From contig CATNEN010000001.1 in assembly GCA_950097015.1 (NCBI GenBank), forward strand, positions 26,689,001 through 26,753,000: a DNA stretch of 64,000 nt, in the 5' to 3' direction. A model generated the notes under the pieces. It was not told where the DNA came from. It saw only the letters and a program-made list of their open reading frames with translations, and searched no databases. Positions 53,046 through 63,490 of this stretch are shown in pieces (position 1 is the stretch's first letter; every line of letters starts with the position of its first letter). Position numbers and translations under genes: made by a program. Origin of the DNA: Macrostomum hystrix (Eukaryota; Platyhelminthes; Macrostomidae).

Positions 53046-54174
53046 TCAGCCTCGAACATAGAACACCGCGTTGAAGGTCGCGAGTTGACTGGGCACAGCC
53101 GCGAGCGTCAGCAGCTGGCACAGGTTCTGCTGCCAGGAGTAGAGCACCGCCAGACATCCACTGCGGCATAGACTGACGCACACGACAGCACTGCTGGCAG
53201 GCTGCGTTCGGAATGTCGGCTGCGGGTACAGGCTACTCAGCGCGACATACACACGTTTTGTCGAGATAAAGAGGCCGCTGTCTGCAATTTTTGTGAAGGC
53301 ACACACTCCCAGACACTTGGAAGATACGACTGTACACATGGTATGACCAAAGGTGCAAGGTGGGGTTAGTGGCAGAAGTGGTCTTATGCGTTTGACTCTC
53401 GCACAAAGGTCCCTGAGCTCGATTCCGCGGCAAAGTCACATTCATTTGGGGCGCATCCGCGGAGAGAAGGCTTGGGGGCTTGTCGTGCAATTTACACCCT
53501 TGAAGTCCGACCTCCAAGGCACAGTGAGAGTGTACATTACCTAATGATGAGAAAGAAAGTCACGGAATGTGTGCGTGTGCGCTCGTAAGTCAGCGAAATG
53601 AGCAGAACTGCACCCTCGCTGGCTGCGTGTCTAGTGTCACCAAATAATGTGCCATTGCCCGCAGCTCTCCTGCCATTATTATTATAAAAAGTCCAAGGCC
53701 CTGACTTTTCAATGCAACAAAAATTAAAAAGGCCGCGCAGTCCTCCACAAATACAAACATCTCAGGCTCAGGAAACTTACTTTTGTAGTTCAGAGCGAAC
53801 ACAGAGTTCCTCGCCAAGCCGCCGCACGTCTGTGACGCATTGCCGTAGCAACTCAAGTTGCAGTCGCTTTCCTCAGCCGTGCCCTGAGAGCCGTACGAGT
53901 TGCCGCAGTAGCATTCCTGATAGCATTGAACTCCGAAGTAAGAGAAGCCACCAAGTGAGCAGAAGCCGCTGCAGAACTCGCGGCTCATCTGAGTTGATAT
54001 GATGATGCCAGACGTAACAGTCTGGCCAGCAAGCGTTTGAACTCCGCTGAGACCCCAGAGATCTCTAGCGCCACCTGTGTAGTCCACAAAGCAGCCGACG
54101 TACGAGATGCCTGCGAGGTTGGCAGAGCCAAAGACCCCAGGCAGAAGAATTATCAGTAGGCTGCTCAAGGTCAT
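53046..54174 (-). CDS. Secreted WSC-domain protein with a Cys-rich C-terminal domain
   Basis: Exon 1 (54174-53781) and exon 2 (53329-53046) join in phase 1 into 226 codons (225 residues). The donor is AAAA|GTAAGT and the acceptor TGTACAG|TCGTA. The start at 54174 gives a signal peptide (MTLSSLLIILLPGVFGSA). Residues about 22-130 form a WSC domain: ISYVGCFVD, SREFCSGFC, GGFSYFGVQCYQECYCGNSYG, SDCNLSCYGN, QTCGGLARNSVFALNY. WSC domains bind carbohydrate in yeast stress sensors, polycystin-1 and many secreted invertebrate proteins. Exon 2 adds about 94 residues with KCLGVCAF, VVCVSLCRSGCLAVLYS and LCQLL, a spacing reminiscent of a PAN/apple module, though I am not sure of this. An upstream in-frame ATG at 54276 would place 34 residues before the signal and is unlikely. 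A SINE B lies in the intron. Confidence 0.85.
53366..53690 (+). mobile_element. SINE family B, near full-length, in the intron of the WSC gene
   Basis: Head GTTAGTGGCAGAAGTGGTCT, GAGCTCGATTCCGCGGCAAA, full body and an ATT triplet tail (CCATTATTATTATAAAA) at the 3' end. It is antisense to the host gene. Confidence 0.85.
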
Positions 54175-55440
54175 GCTTTTGAACAGGCGACGGAATGCTG
54201 CAATTTGGGTAGCTCTAGCGACGTTACAGTGATCACTCGTCCATTTATTGCACATTCTACTATTTGCGTTTAGCATTTTCTGTTGTTGAATCTTCTTTGT
54301 ACCATTTTATTTGAAGTTTGCTTTAGGTTGAATATTTGATTGCCGCTTTCCGAACAATTTATTTCGTTTGGTCCTTGGTTTTTTCAGCAGCGAAGAATTT
54401 TCTGCTGAGCAAAGAAAGAAAAGTGGATACAAGGTTGCGCATAGCAGATTTTTTTAATAAAATGATAAAATGAATTTTCTTTATTCTCGAGCCTAAACCG
54501 ATCAAGGTAAAAATTTTATTTGCCATATTGATATTCATTCTATAATAGTACGATTACTTACTTAGACTAATTGGCGCAACAACGACTACTACTCCATACT
54601 TTTTAAGCTTCGGTAATCACTAGCCATTTAGTCTCCCCTCCGGGTGGCCCAAACACTGTTTATTTCATTGGTAGCACGCAGGCGAGCAACCATGAGCAGA
54701 CGAAAATTATCCCCCCCCCCAGAAAAAGAAGCCAATGTCCATGCAACGCAGCAGAGAACCAATGTCTCCCTTTAGCAGAGAACAATTTATGTAATCATTT
54801 CAAGAAATTTAAATTAATAAATGGTATTATTACCTTAACGTTGGCGTTGACAAAATCATCTTAAAAGTTTGTTGTGGCTGTGGCGCTTATACCATCGTTC
54901 CTTTTTGACAAGTGAGTCATTAACGCGGCACTTTATCTCCGCACTGGCCTGACCCGTCCAAGTGAATTGCTGCGTCGTCGGCCGCGCCGAGTCCTGCTGC
55001 CCACAGCCGGTGCAGGAGGTTCAACCCTACCTGTGCGGCCAGGCCCGAACTCGGCTCTTCATCGACTGCCTGTGTTTTTGTTGTTGTTGTGAAATATTTT
55101 CCCTTTTTCTGAGCGATTTCCAATCGCCTCAAAAGTGAAACACAAAGAATTTGTCCTTCACAACAAGTGTAGACTGTGTTCCTAACAGACAGTGACCGCC
55201 ACATGTAATCAATTCAAGTTAGTATGTGCTTTCTAAAGACAGTCCAGAATTCTTAGTACGCAGTAGAGGCTGATAATGACCGATAAAAACTGACCATGCA
55301 CGCGCTGTCACAACTCTTTATTTTTTCACCCTGGACTAAATTTTGCCCTTTAATTGACCCCAAAATGTTCATTAATGGCAAACAGGAAACTGGAAATCGA
55401 AATTTAATGCTTTTTGGAGTCGCCCACGTAAGTTGAGGGG
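54175..55440. other. Intergenic region between divergent WSC and unknown secreted-protein genes
   Basis: AT-rich with a C run at about 54710-54720. No coding sequence is supported. It should contain the promoters of both flanking genes. Confidence 0.4.
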
Positions 55441-55450
55441 CATAAATAAG
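55441..55450 (+). promoter_or_regulatory. TATA-like element upstream of the unknown secreted-protein gene
   Basis: CATAAATAAG lies 142 bp before the ATG at 55592. The stretch between is rich in CAACAACAGACC repeats and would form the 5' UTR. This is a motif guess only. Confidence 0.3.
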
Positions 55451-55591
55451 GCTTGTCTGGCAGCAGTGATGGTCAGACCACCAGCCTCCAACAACAGACC
55501 AGCAGCAGATCAAACCAACAACAGACCAAACCAACAACAGACCTCCAAAAACAGAAGAAACATTCTGAAGACATTCTAACAACATTTTTCA

Positions 55592-56878
55592 ATGAGGCTC
55601 CTGCCGTTGCTCCTCAGCAGCATCATCGGCTGCTGCCTTTATCTCTACACAGCCAACGCTGCTTCGGTGATGAGGCTCGGCTCTCTAAGTCAAGTGGCCG
55701 AGTCAGATCTAGCTAGCAGCCTCGGTGGCCAGCTGCGCGCCCTGTCACTGCCTTTGCCACGCGGAGTCTTGTGTGACTCTTGCCTGATCGTGTCTCCACG
55801 GGCCCACAGCCGGCTTCTGCGCGGCTCCCTGCCCCGCTCCCAGTTGCAGCCGGGTCTCAGGTCTCGCGGACTTCCTCAGCCGGTCATTGACAGGTTGGCG
55901 GCTCTGGCTTTTGCTCAGTCGGTCGTATTCCAGACTTTCAAGTTCGATGTGAGCGAACAGGTCGGTCAAGGCCGCTATGAGACCTACTATGGTGCTGGGC
56001 GTCGGGTGGACAATGAGAATGTTGAGTTCGGCGTGATCCACAGCATGTCCAGCGCACAGTTGGTTGCCAAGACGACACCTGTCACGAGAAAGCGTTGCAA
56101 GACGCGCTTTTTCCTCCGAAGGTGCAAGACATGGGTTGAGAACGTGTCACGCGGACTCACACCTGACGAACTGCTGATTATACAAGCCACTCTCATTCAC
56201 TTTGCGGTGACATCGGCCACTGTCCAACTGGCTGGCATCCAACGAACTCGTCGCTCTGTTGGGGAATCTGGAGAGTATACCTCAGCTCCACAGATTCAGC
56301 AGCCGTCGGTGATTCTGCCGAGAAATTCAGGAGAAGGAAACGCGAGCCTCACCGAACTGGTCCGGCAAGGGCTCGATCAACTGGCCCTGACAACGTCCTC
56401 ACAGACGCTGCGGCGCATACTGTTATCCAGAGCTGCAGTCTTTGCCGCCATGTACACGCGCTCGCTTCGACTACCAGCGCCACTCACTGATCGTCTGCGT
56501 GATGCCCTCCTGAGTACCTTGGCTGCCTCGAACAACAGTGATGAGAGCCACTGGAGGCAGCTAAGTGTGCTGTTCAATACCGACGACGATCCGGCGGCGA
56601 TCCGTTTCATCCGGGTGGCTGTACGACGGCGCAGCGACTCGTTCGACTTCACTTATGCATCCGCGCGACTCTCTGTCAGGCTTTTTGACCGGATTCAGGT
56701 GCTGCTGGTTGGAGGCTTCGGCGACGGCGTTGGATTCCATCTGGTCCACAGGAGCTCAACCAATTTCAGTCGGACCGACCTTCGGCAGGCGCTGCAGCTG
56801 CTGTGGAATGCCTCAGGACGGGCTATAGGGGGCCGCCTGTCTAAGATTCTGCAGTCAAGCAATCATCTAAGAAACTAG
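55592..56878 (+). CDS. Secreted protein of unknown family with a furin-type cleavage site
   Basis: A single uninterrupted frame encodes 428 residues. I do not recognise the family. The start MRLLPLLLSSIIGCCLYLYT followed by ANA is a clear signal peptide with likely cleavage after about residue 23. Residues 218-221 are RTRR followed by Ser, a good furin-type site, so the precursor may be split into chains of about 198 and 207 residues. The first chain has two cysteine pairs (LCDSC at about 60, RCKTRFFLRRCK at about 169-178) in a basic patch; the second has no cysteine. Several N-glycosylation sequons occur (NVS, NAS, NNS, NFS, NAS). GC-rich codon use, open length and an AATAAA at 57096-57101 support a real gene. 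Intracellular roles are unlikely; function is unknown. Confidence 0.8.
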   Translation: MRLLPLLLSSIIGCCLYLYTANAASVMRLGSLSQVAESDLASSLGGQLRALSLPLPRGVLCDSCLIVSPRAHSRLLRGSLPRSQLQPGLRSRGLPQPVIDRLAALAFAQSVVFQTFKFDVSEQVGQGRYETYYGAGRRVDNENVEFGVIHSMSSAQLVAKTTPVTRKRCKTRFFLRRCKTWVENVSRGLTPDELLIIQATLIHFAVTSATVQLAGIQRTRRSVGESGEYTSAPQIQQPSVILPRNSGEGNASLTELVRQGLDQLALTTSSQTLRRILLSRAAVFAAMYTRSLRLPAPLTDRLRDALLSTLAASNNSDESHWRQLSVLFNTDDDPAAIRFIRVAVRRRSDSFDFTYASARLSVRLFDRIQVLLVGGFGDGVGFHLVHRSSTNFSRTDLRQALQLLWNASGRAIGGRLSKILQSSNHLRN

Positions 56879-57095
56879 AGGACGAGTAGAAACTAGACTT
56901 GAACTAGAGACCTGAAGTAGCATTGCAGTGCTTCAAGCTGTTTTTCTGGCTATCTTGACATCAGCGAATTTTCTTTCCTATGAAACCATTATTTTTCGTT
57001 CAACAAATATGGCTTTTTTTGGCAAATGAAATACTTTTTTATTTCCTAGCTCTATTATTTCTCAATGATAACTGTTTCTTTCTTAGAAATGAGTC

Positions 57096-57101
57096 AATAA
57101 A
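57096..57101 (+). terminator. Candidate polyadenylation signal AATAAA
   Basis: It lies 218 bp after the stop codon of the gene at 55592-56878, a plausible 3' UTR length. Confidence 0.45.
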
Positions 57102-57444
57102 CTACGAATATTAACGGGCAAATTTACTTTAAGGCTGATAATAAGCTCAAAGGTATGAAAAATGACGATTCCTTGAAGCTAAGTACTCACAATTTTAAGA
57201 AGTTTTCTTTCAGAAATATGAAACTTGCGCATAAATGCCTTCACCATAAGCGGGGTCATCCGGCAGGTTAGAAGAGATAGGGAGATCGAACCACAAACTA
57301 AGGGAAGCAAATTGTGCCCTTTGGCTTCGGATTAATAAAGTAAGAAAGATTTAAATTAATTTAAAATATGAAATATTACAGTGTAAAGGTTTTCGTCCGT
57401 GGTTCCTCGTCATGAGCTACTGCGAGTCGTGTTCTACTGTTCTG

Positions 57445-57658
57445 CAGGCAGCGTACGACTGTTCAGTCCCTGGACTGGGGGACGCCAACCCACCCTAAAT
57501 TACCATAGACAATGCTAGTACTCATTTCACAGCTGGGCGAACTCGAGGTTCAGTGTCTTGCTAAAGGACACAAATTGATCCGATAGAGTCTGGAATCGAA
57601 CCCGAGACCTTCAAGCCGTGAGTCCCACTCTCTAACTAACCGCTTGGCTACAACGCCA
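57445..57658 (-). mobile_element. SINE family A, near full-length
   Basis: The 3' body with CAGTCCCTGGACTGGGGGAC lies at about 57460. The core is TTCAGTGTCTTGCTAAAGGA and the tRNA-like head (GGAATCGAACCCGAGACCTT) ends at 57655. Confidence 0.82.
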
Positions 57659-57937
57659 TCAAGTTTGATAACAAGATTAGGTTTATTAATTACGAGTCCC
57701 GGGCCTGAATTCAGCTTTCTTGCCTCTAGAACTACCCCAAGGAGAAAGAGCAGAATCGAAAACTTTTATGACAGACTTTTCTCGAAGGTGGGAAAGCAAG
57801 GTTGAATCGCTAGAGTACTTATTCATTTATTATAGCTGTTTTCGGATGTTGTTTTTCTTTCCATTCCATTAGAAATGAAACAAAAGAACTTTAACAAGTA
57901 AAAATGTGTACTAACGGCTTTAGGACCCAATAAAATA

Positions 57938-58263
57938 ATAATAATAACTGCGAGAGGGCTGTGAGCAATGACACATCATTTGGTGACACTAGACCCGCAA
58001 CCAGCGAGGTAATTCTGCCCATTTCGCTGACTCCTGAGCACACACGCACACTGATACACAGATACGCACTCACACAGGTGTGTACATCTGTACTGGCTTT
58101 GTCATCGTCAGGATGTGTACACTGAGGGCGTAAATTGCACGACAAGCCACCAAGCCTTCTCTCCGTGGCTGCACCTGAAATCAATGTGGCCTCGCCGTAG
58201 AATCGAAATTAGTAACATTGTTGCGAGAGGCAAACGCGTTAGACCACTCTGCCACCGACCCCC
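57938..58263 (-). mobile_element. SINE family B, near full-length
   Basis: The ATT/AAT triplet tail is at 57935-57950, the body in order, and the head with GGTGGCAGAGTGGTCTAACG at its end near 58258. It lies downstream of the minus-strand lectin-like gene. Confidence 0.85.
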
Positions 58264-58414
58264 CAGTTAGGTCCCAAGCAAGTTTCTTGCGCTAGCAAAT
58301 GTTTTTGAAAGCTAATGTTCCGTTTTTTCACCTGTTGCACTCGCTGTGAATGTCAGAGCGATCGTCCGGACGAAAGTCGTTTCCATTCTGGAATTCTCAT
58401 CAAAGCTAAAATAT

Positions 58415-59200
58415 TCAGAAGAATGGGGACAGACACTCGCAAAAGGTCCCAGCTGCGTAAAGATAATTATCAGCAGGCAAATCTATGAGACGCTTTCCAT
58501 AATCGATTGCAAGTCGATCCTCGGCGCCTGCGCCATTGTTGGGCTCTCCGATTTTCCAGAGTCCGGTCGGGATGCTCAGACCGCAGCTGACCCACTGCCA
58601 GCCTCCCGATGGCTCCTGACTGCCCGGAAGCTGCCAGCCGCCCAGATAGATGGAATAAAAACCAGAGACTGGCCCTGAAGATGTACGAATGCCTACATCG
58701 TTGATAGCCATCAGCCCAAGCCTCTCCATCTCACTGCCATCCGTCACATCCGCCATGATGACGAGTCCAGGCTCCGCATCGCACATGGCCTTGCAGCTTG
58801 TCCAGTTACCAACGCAGCTCATGAACTTGTACTTGACGCCGCAAGAGTCGTTCGCGTATCCGGCAGGACACAGAGCTCCGGGCGGCAGTCCTGACTGCTG
58901 CTTCACAAACAGCTGTCCTGTGCGGCTGCAGCCGCAGTCTCTCACGCTCTTGCTGCACCTGTCGAACACAAACAGCTGACACGGACCGTCGGCCATGGAG
59001 AAGGCCTGACATTGCTGTCTGCTGCTGCACAGACTCGAGCACTTCATGCTGGACTTGGCCTCGGCGTGGGTCTCGATGAACTGAGCGTTGATGCACAGCA
59101 GCCCGTTGATTCTGTAGTAGAAGCTGGCAGAGCTCGCCAGAGACAGCGCCAGCGACACCAACACCAAGAGAAGTCGCAGGCTATCCAGAATATTCATCAT
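58415..59200 (-). CDS. Secreted PAN-like plus C-type lectin-like domain protein, copy 1
   Basis: A single exon of 262 codons (261 residues) starts at 59200 (MMNILDSLRLLLVLVSLALS, a signal peptide). The frame stays open upstream to 59359, but those codons lack any feature and would bury the signal. Residues about 30-90 form a Cys-rich PAN/apple-like module (LCINAQF, CSSLCSSRQQCQAFSM, CQLFVFDRC). From about 110 a compact C-type lectin-like domain follows: CVGNWTSCKAMCDAEPGLVIM, GWQWVSCG, LWKIGEPNNG, FCECL. The EPN motif is the mannose-type sugar and calcium motif, but the WND partner is not evident, so sugar binding is uncertain. Such proteins act outside cells, often in innate recognition or mucus and adhesion. 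The central block is almost identical to copy 2 at 60890. Confidence 0.83.
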   Translation of the reverse strand: MMNILDSLRLLLVLVSLALSLASSASFYYRINGLLCINAQFIETHAEAKSSMKCSSLCSSRQQCQAFSMADGPCQLFVFDRCSKSVRDCGCSRTGQLFVKQQSGLPPGALCPAGYANDSCGVKYKFMSCVGNWTSCKAMCDAEPGLVIMADVTDGSEMERLGLMAINDVGIRTSSGPVSGFYSIYLGGWQLPGSQEPSGGWQWVSCGLSIPTGLWKIGEPNNGAGAEDRLAIDYGKRLIDLPADNYLYAAGTFCECLSPFF

Positions 59201-59447
59201 GGCTGGTATAATGTTTTCCTGTTCAGCAGTATAGTTTCTTACGAGCCCTTTTAGATAAATCTTGCTGGAATCTTGCCATATTTGATTGGCTGGGCCTAAC
59301 CGTAGCAATCCAATTGTCTTTCTGATTCCGCTGAATTTATTGAATGATTTCATTATCATTTACAATTTCATCCGCTTGTGCTCAAGTCGGAGTAACGGCG
59401 TTATGATTTTTAAATAACATATAATAATTTATCATGCATTCCTTAAT

Positions 59448-59550
59448 CTCGTCAGATGTGCAGCCTACAGCACAGCCGCAGCTATTGTGCGGAGGTTCTG
59501 AAGGCTGCGCACGGCTGTTCAGTCCATGGACTGGGGCGCAACACAACCAA
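59448..59550 (-). mobile_element. SINE family A 3' fragment
   Basis: GATGTGCAGCCTACAGCACA, CGGCTGTTCAGTCCATGGAC and TGGGGCG match the 3' body of family A. The head is absent. Confidence 0.72.
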
Positions 59551-59579
59551 AGGCGAACTATTGGCGCACCAAAGATCAT

Positions 59580-59660
59580 AGAGGGGGAGATGAGATACGG
59601 GAGAGATGAGACAGGGAGAGATGAGGCATGGTGGGGATGAGACGGGGGAGAGATAAACTC
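59580..59660. repeat. 15-17-bp GAGATACGGGAGAGATGAGA array
   Basis: Four to five units, the same motif family as the arrays at 7980, 40744 and 48605. Confidence 0.7.
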
Positions 59661-60889
59661 AGCAATGGCAAACAATACTAAATTTCATGATTGTCATTAA
59701 GTAAAAAAATTGGAATCAAATGCAGGGACGTTCACTTTAGCATCCTTCGACTTTTTTGTTCGCAAGTTCAAGCACACTTGTTAAATAAACACTCAAAATA
59801 TTTACCTGACAGTTTTAACTGAACGAAGCCATAAGAAGCAGAGGTGAGGATAGATAGAGGATAGGATAGATTAGGTGGGGATAGGTAGAGAGAGAGACTG
59901 CTAGCAACTGAAGGCCACCTGTAAATTTTTTTTCGCTTGTATGGTTTTTTCCCACATAAAAAGTTCGTAAATAGTACTGCAGTAAGTAGCGATTGGAAAA
60001 TGTGTAGCGAATTCTCTATTTCTAACACAACTTTCCTTTCCTGACAAGTTTTTGTGCTGTACCCGAAAGGAGCAACGCCAGCACACGAAATTCAGGAACA
60101 CGGGCCAACTTTTTGTTGCGCATCTTCAGACCGTCGAGATATTCAATGGTTCTGCCCGAAGGTCCAATTTTTCCCATAAGCGCTAGTGTATTTCATACAC
60201 CCTATACACAACTTAGCACTGCGCCTCAGTGCGGCCTTGGCAGGCCTTCAAAATTTACCAGCATGTCACCCGAATGTGCTTGCATCATTTCCGTCCTCAG
60301 TGGTCACCTACCTTTATCTAGACGGACTGTCGGACCTTCAAGGGCTACAACCGGTGGAAATAGGCCACTATGGACACCCTGATGCGAATTTCTCCAATTT
60401 CACAGATCAAGCCAAAATATTAGGCGCAGCTCAACCACGGTACACCATCGTCTAGTCTGTCAACCAATCAGTCACCACCCAAGGCTGTTAGCATTCAGGC
60501 GCTGCCAAGAAAATTAAAAACGACTAAAAACGGGCGGCGAAATGGCTTGGTAGTCCTACTGTTAAGGGCTGAAGTTCAGCGAGTCAACTGCCTCTGCATT
60601 GCAGAAGGAACAGGTTTCAAAGACTTACTGCACTGGAAAGACAAGTGTCATTTTCGCATTGGATTACAACTGGCTGCCTGATGATAGAAGCTAGCTATTG
60701 GTTGGCTTCTCAAACTTTCGTAGGAATTTCTATGACGACGGGTTCGTTTAGTTTCAATAAACACAAATGAATATAAAGCACAGTACAAAAACAATATTCA
60801 CTTTCAGAAAGTACAAAGTCGCTAACGTCTTTATTATCTGAACTCAAACTCAGGATTGAACACCAATACACCCAGAGGCAAAATCGTCT

Positions 60890-61681
60890 GTGAAAAGTAT
60901 GCCTTACCGACAGGACAGTCTGACAGCAGTCAGGAGCCTGCGACTTCTCTTGGTGTTCGTGTCGCTGGCGCTGTCTCTGGCGAGCTCTGCCAGCTTCTAC
61001 TACAGAATCAGCGGGCTGCTGTGCATCAACGCTCAGTTCGTCGAGACCCACGCCGAGGCTACCTCGAACATTGAGTGCTCGAGTCTGTGCAGCAGCAGAC
61101 AGCAATGTCAGGCCTTCTCCATGGCCGATGGTCCGTGCCAGCTGTTCGTGTTCGACAAGTGCAGCAAGAGCGTGAGAGACTGCGGCTGCAGCCGCACAGG
61201 ACAGCTGTTTGTGAAGCAGCAGTCAGGACTGCCGCCCGGAGCTCTGTGTCCTGCCGGATACGCGAACGACTCTTGCGGTGTCAAGTACAAGTTCATGAGC
61301 TGCGTTGGTAACTGGACAAGCTGCAAGGCCATGTGCGATGCGGAGCCTGGACTCGTCATCATGGCGGATGTGACGGATGGCAGTGAGATGCAGAATGTGG
61401 GCCTGATGTCTGTTAGCAAGCTATCTAGCACACCTGGCCTGTTCGCTATATTTTTTGGCGGCTGGCAGCTTCCGGGCAGTCAGGAGCCATTCGGAGGCTG
61501 GCAGTGGGTCAGCTGCGGCCTGAACATCTCATCCGTGATGTGGAGCGGCGGAGAGCCCAACAATGGCGGGGGCGTTGAGGATCGAACTGTTGTGGACAAC
61601 CAGGGAAGGCTAATCGATGTGTCAGAGATCTACAACTACTCCCCCGGAGCCTTCTGTGAGTGCCTGTCGCCCTTCGTCTGA
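60890..61681 (+). CDS. Secreted PAN-like plus C-type lectin-like domain protein, copy 2
   Basis: A single exon of 264 codons (263 residues). Starts at 60890 (MKSMPY) or 60899 both precede the signal peptide core LRLLLVFVSLALSLASS. The layout equals that of copy 1: PAN-like Cys-rich module (LCINAQF, CSSLCSSRQQC), then the lectin-like domain with WTSCKAMCDAEPG, GWQWVSCG, MWSGGEPNNG and FCECLSPFV. Over roughly 240 bp of the middle, DNA differs from copy 1 at only two or three positions, while the part after GSEM has changed strongly (QNVGLMSVSKLSSTPG versus ERLGLMAINDVGIR). The EPN motif is kept. The protein is expected to be extracellular; function is inferred from domains only. Confidence 0.83.
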   Translation: MKSMPYRQDSLTAVRSLRLLLVFVSLALSLASSASFYYRISGLLCINAQFVETHAEATSNIECSSLCSSRQQCQAFSMADGPCQLFVFDKCSKSVRDCGCSRTGQLFVKQQSGLPPGALCPAGYANDSCGVKYKFMSCVGNWTSCKAMCDAEPGLVIMADVTDGSEMQNVGLMSVSKLSSTPGLFAIFFGGWQLPGSQEPFGGWQWVSCGLNISSVMWSGGEPNNGGGVEDRTVVDNQGRLIDVSEIYNYSPGAFCECLSPFV

Positions 61682-62011
61682 TGTACAGGATTGTGAAAGA
61701 AATCGAAATACTTGCGCTTGTTCGAGGAATTGGAAAGGACGGATTGTGGAAGTCTACAAAGATGATTTTACTTCTTGTCGTTTGACCCTTGAATTGGGAG
61801 TTAAGCTTGATGTAAATGGATTGATCTGCGCGTTTTTCACTATGAGGCTTGAAGTGTTCCTGGATTTTTATTTACAGGTACTGCGGTCGCAATTAACGAA
61901 AGACTTCAAAGTTTGACCATTTTAACTTGACATGAACATATGAATTCTGGCCTATACTTCAGCTTTGATCCGGCTTTGACTTCTAATTGACGCACCGGAT
62001 CTGGAGGTTTT

Positions 62012-62276
62012 GAAGGTTCAGCAGCCAGTGAAGAGGCAGTTCTGCCCATTTCGCTGACTCCTGAGCACACACGCACACAGATACCATACGCAGGCACACG
62101 CTCACACAGGTGTGTCCATCTGTCCTGACTTTCTCGTGGTTGGTTCACTGTGCCTTGGAGGTTGGCCCTCAAGGGCGTAAATTGCACAAGAAGCACCCAA
62201 CCCCCCTGTCCGCGGATGTAGCCCAAATGAATGTGGCCTCGCCGTGGAATCGAGCTCAGGGACCTTGGTGCCGTCA
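62012..62276 (-). mobile_element. SINE family B, head cut by the 31-bp satellite
   Basis: The body is clear (CCCATTTCGCTGACTCCTGA to AATGTGGCCTCGCCGTGGAA). The head stops at GGGACCTTGGTGCCG, where the satellite begins. Confidence 0.82.
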
Positions 62277-63490
62277 CTCACACCCACAAATTGGAAAGCA
62301 CTCGCCACTCACACCCACAAATTGGAAAGCACTCGCCACTCACACCCACAAATTGGAAAGCACTCGCCACTCACACCCACAAAGTGGAAAGCACTCGCCA
62401 CTCACACCCACAAATTGGAAAGCACTCGCCACTCACACCCACAAATGGGAAAGCACTCGCCACTCACACCCACAAATGGGAAAGCACTCGCCACTCACAC
62501 CCACAAATTGGAAAGCACTCGCCACTCACACCCACAAATTGGAAAGCACTCGCCACTCACACCCACAAATGGGAAAGCACTCGCCACTCACACCCACAAA
62601 TTGGAAAGCACTCGCCACTCACACCCACAAATTGGAAAGCACTCGCCACTCACACCCACAAATTGGAAAGCACTCGCCACTCACACCCACAAATTGGAAA
62701 GCACTCGCCACTCACACCCACAAATGGGAAAGCACTCGCCACTCACACCCACAAATTGGAAAGCACTCGCCACTCACACCCACAAATGGGAAAGCACTCG
62801 CCACTCACACCCACAAATGGGAAAGCACTCGCCACTCACACCCACAAATGGGAAAGCACTCGCCACTCACACCCACAAATGGGAAAGCACTCGCCACTCA
62901 CACCCACAAATGGGAAAGCACTCGCCACTCACACCCACAAATTGGAAAGCACTCGCCACTCACACCCACAAATTGGAAAGCACTCGCCACTCACACCCAC
63001 AAATGGGAAAGCACTCGCCACTCACACCCACAAAGTGGAAAGCACTCGCCACTCACACCCACAAATTGGAAAGCACTCGCCACTCACACCCACAAATGGG
63101 AAAGCACTCGCCACTCACACCCACAAATGGGAAAGCACTCGCCACTCACGCCCACAAATGGGAAAGCACTCGCCACTCACACCCACAAATGGGAAAGCAC
63201 TCGCCACTCACACCCACAAATGGGAAAGCACTCGCCACTCACACCCACAAATGGGAAAGCACTCGCCACTCACACCCACAAATGGGAAAGCACTCGCCAC
63301 TCACACCCACAAATGGGAAAGCACTCGCCACTCACGCCCACAAATGGGAAAGCACTCGCCACTCACACCCACAAATTGGAAAGCACTCGCCACTCACGCC
63401 CACAAATGGGAAAGCACTCGCCACTCACACCCACAAATGGGAAAGCACTCGCCACTCACACCCACAAATGGGAAAGCACTCGCCACTCAG
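62274..63490. repeat. 31-bp satellite AAAGCACTCGCCACTCACAC (about 39 units)
   Basis: Units differ mainly at one position pair (AATTGG, AATGGG or AAGTGG). Since 31 leaves remainder one on division by three, all three plus frames read the same 31-residue repeat and stay open for more than 430 codons. There is no evidence of translation. Confidence 0.93.

Larger units (their letters stand above)
59201..60889. other. Region between the divergent lectin-like paralogues
   Basis: This is the shared upstream region of two head-to-head genes. It contains a SINE A remnant (59448-59550), a short GAGATGGGAGAG-type array (59580-59655) and an unassigned open stretch at 60186-60455. No further gene is supported. 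Confidence 0.45.

Noticed and set aside
58806-59254. Open frames on the strand opposite the lectin-like gene (also 60710-61105 and 61108-61431)
   Set aside because: They are shadows: both paralogues show the same antisense peptide simply because their sense DNA is nearly identical.
60113-60455. An additional gene between the lectin-like paralogues
   Set aside because: The two overlapping 89-codon frames show no recognisable motif, no signal peptide and no consistent splice sites.
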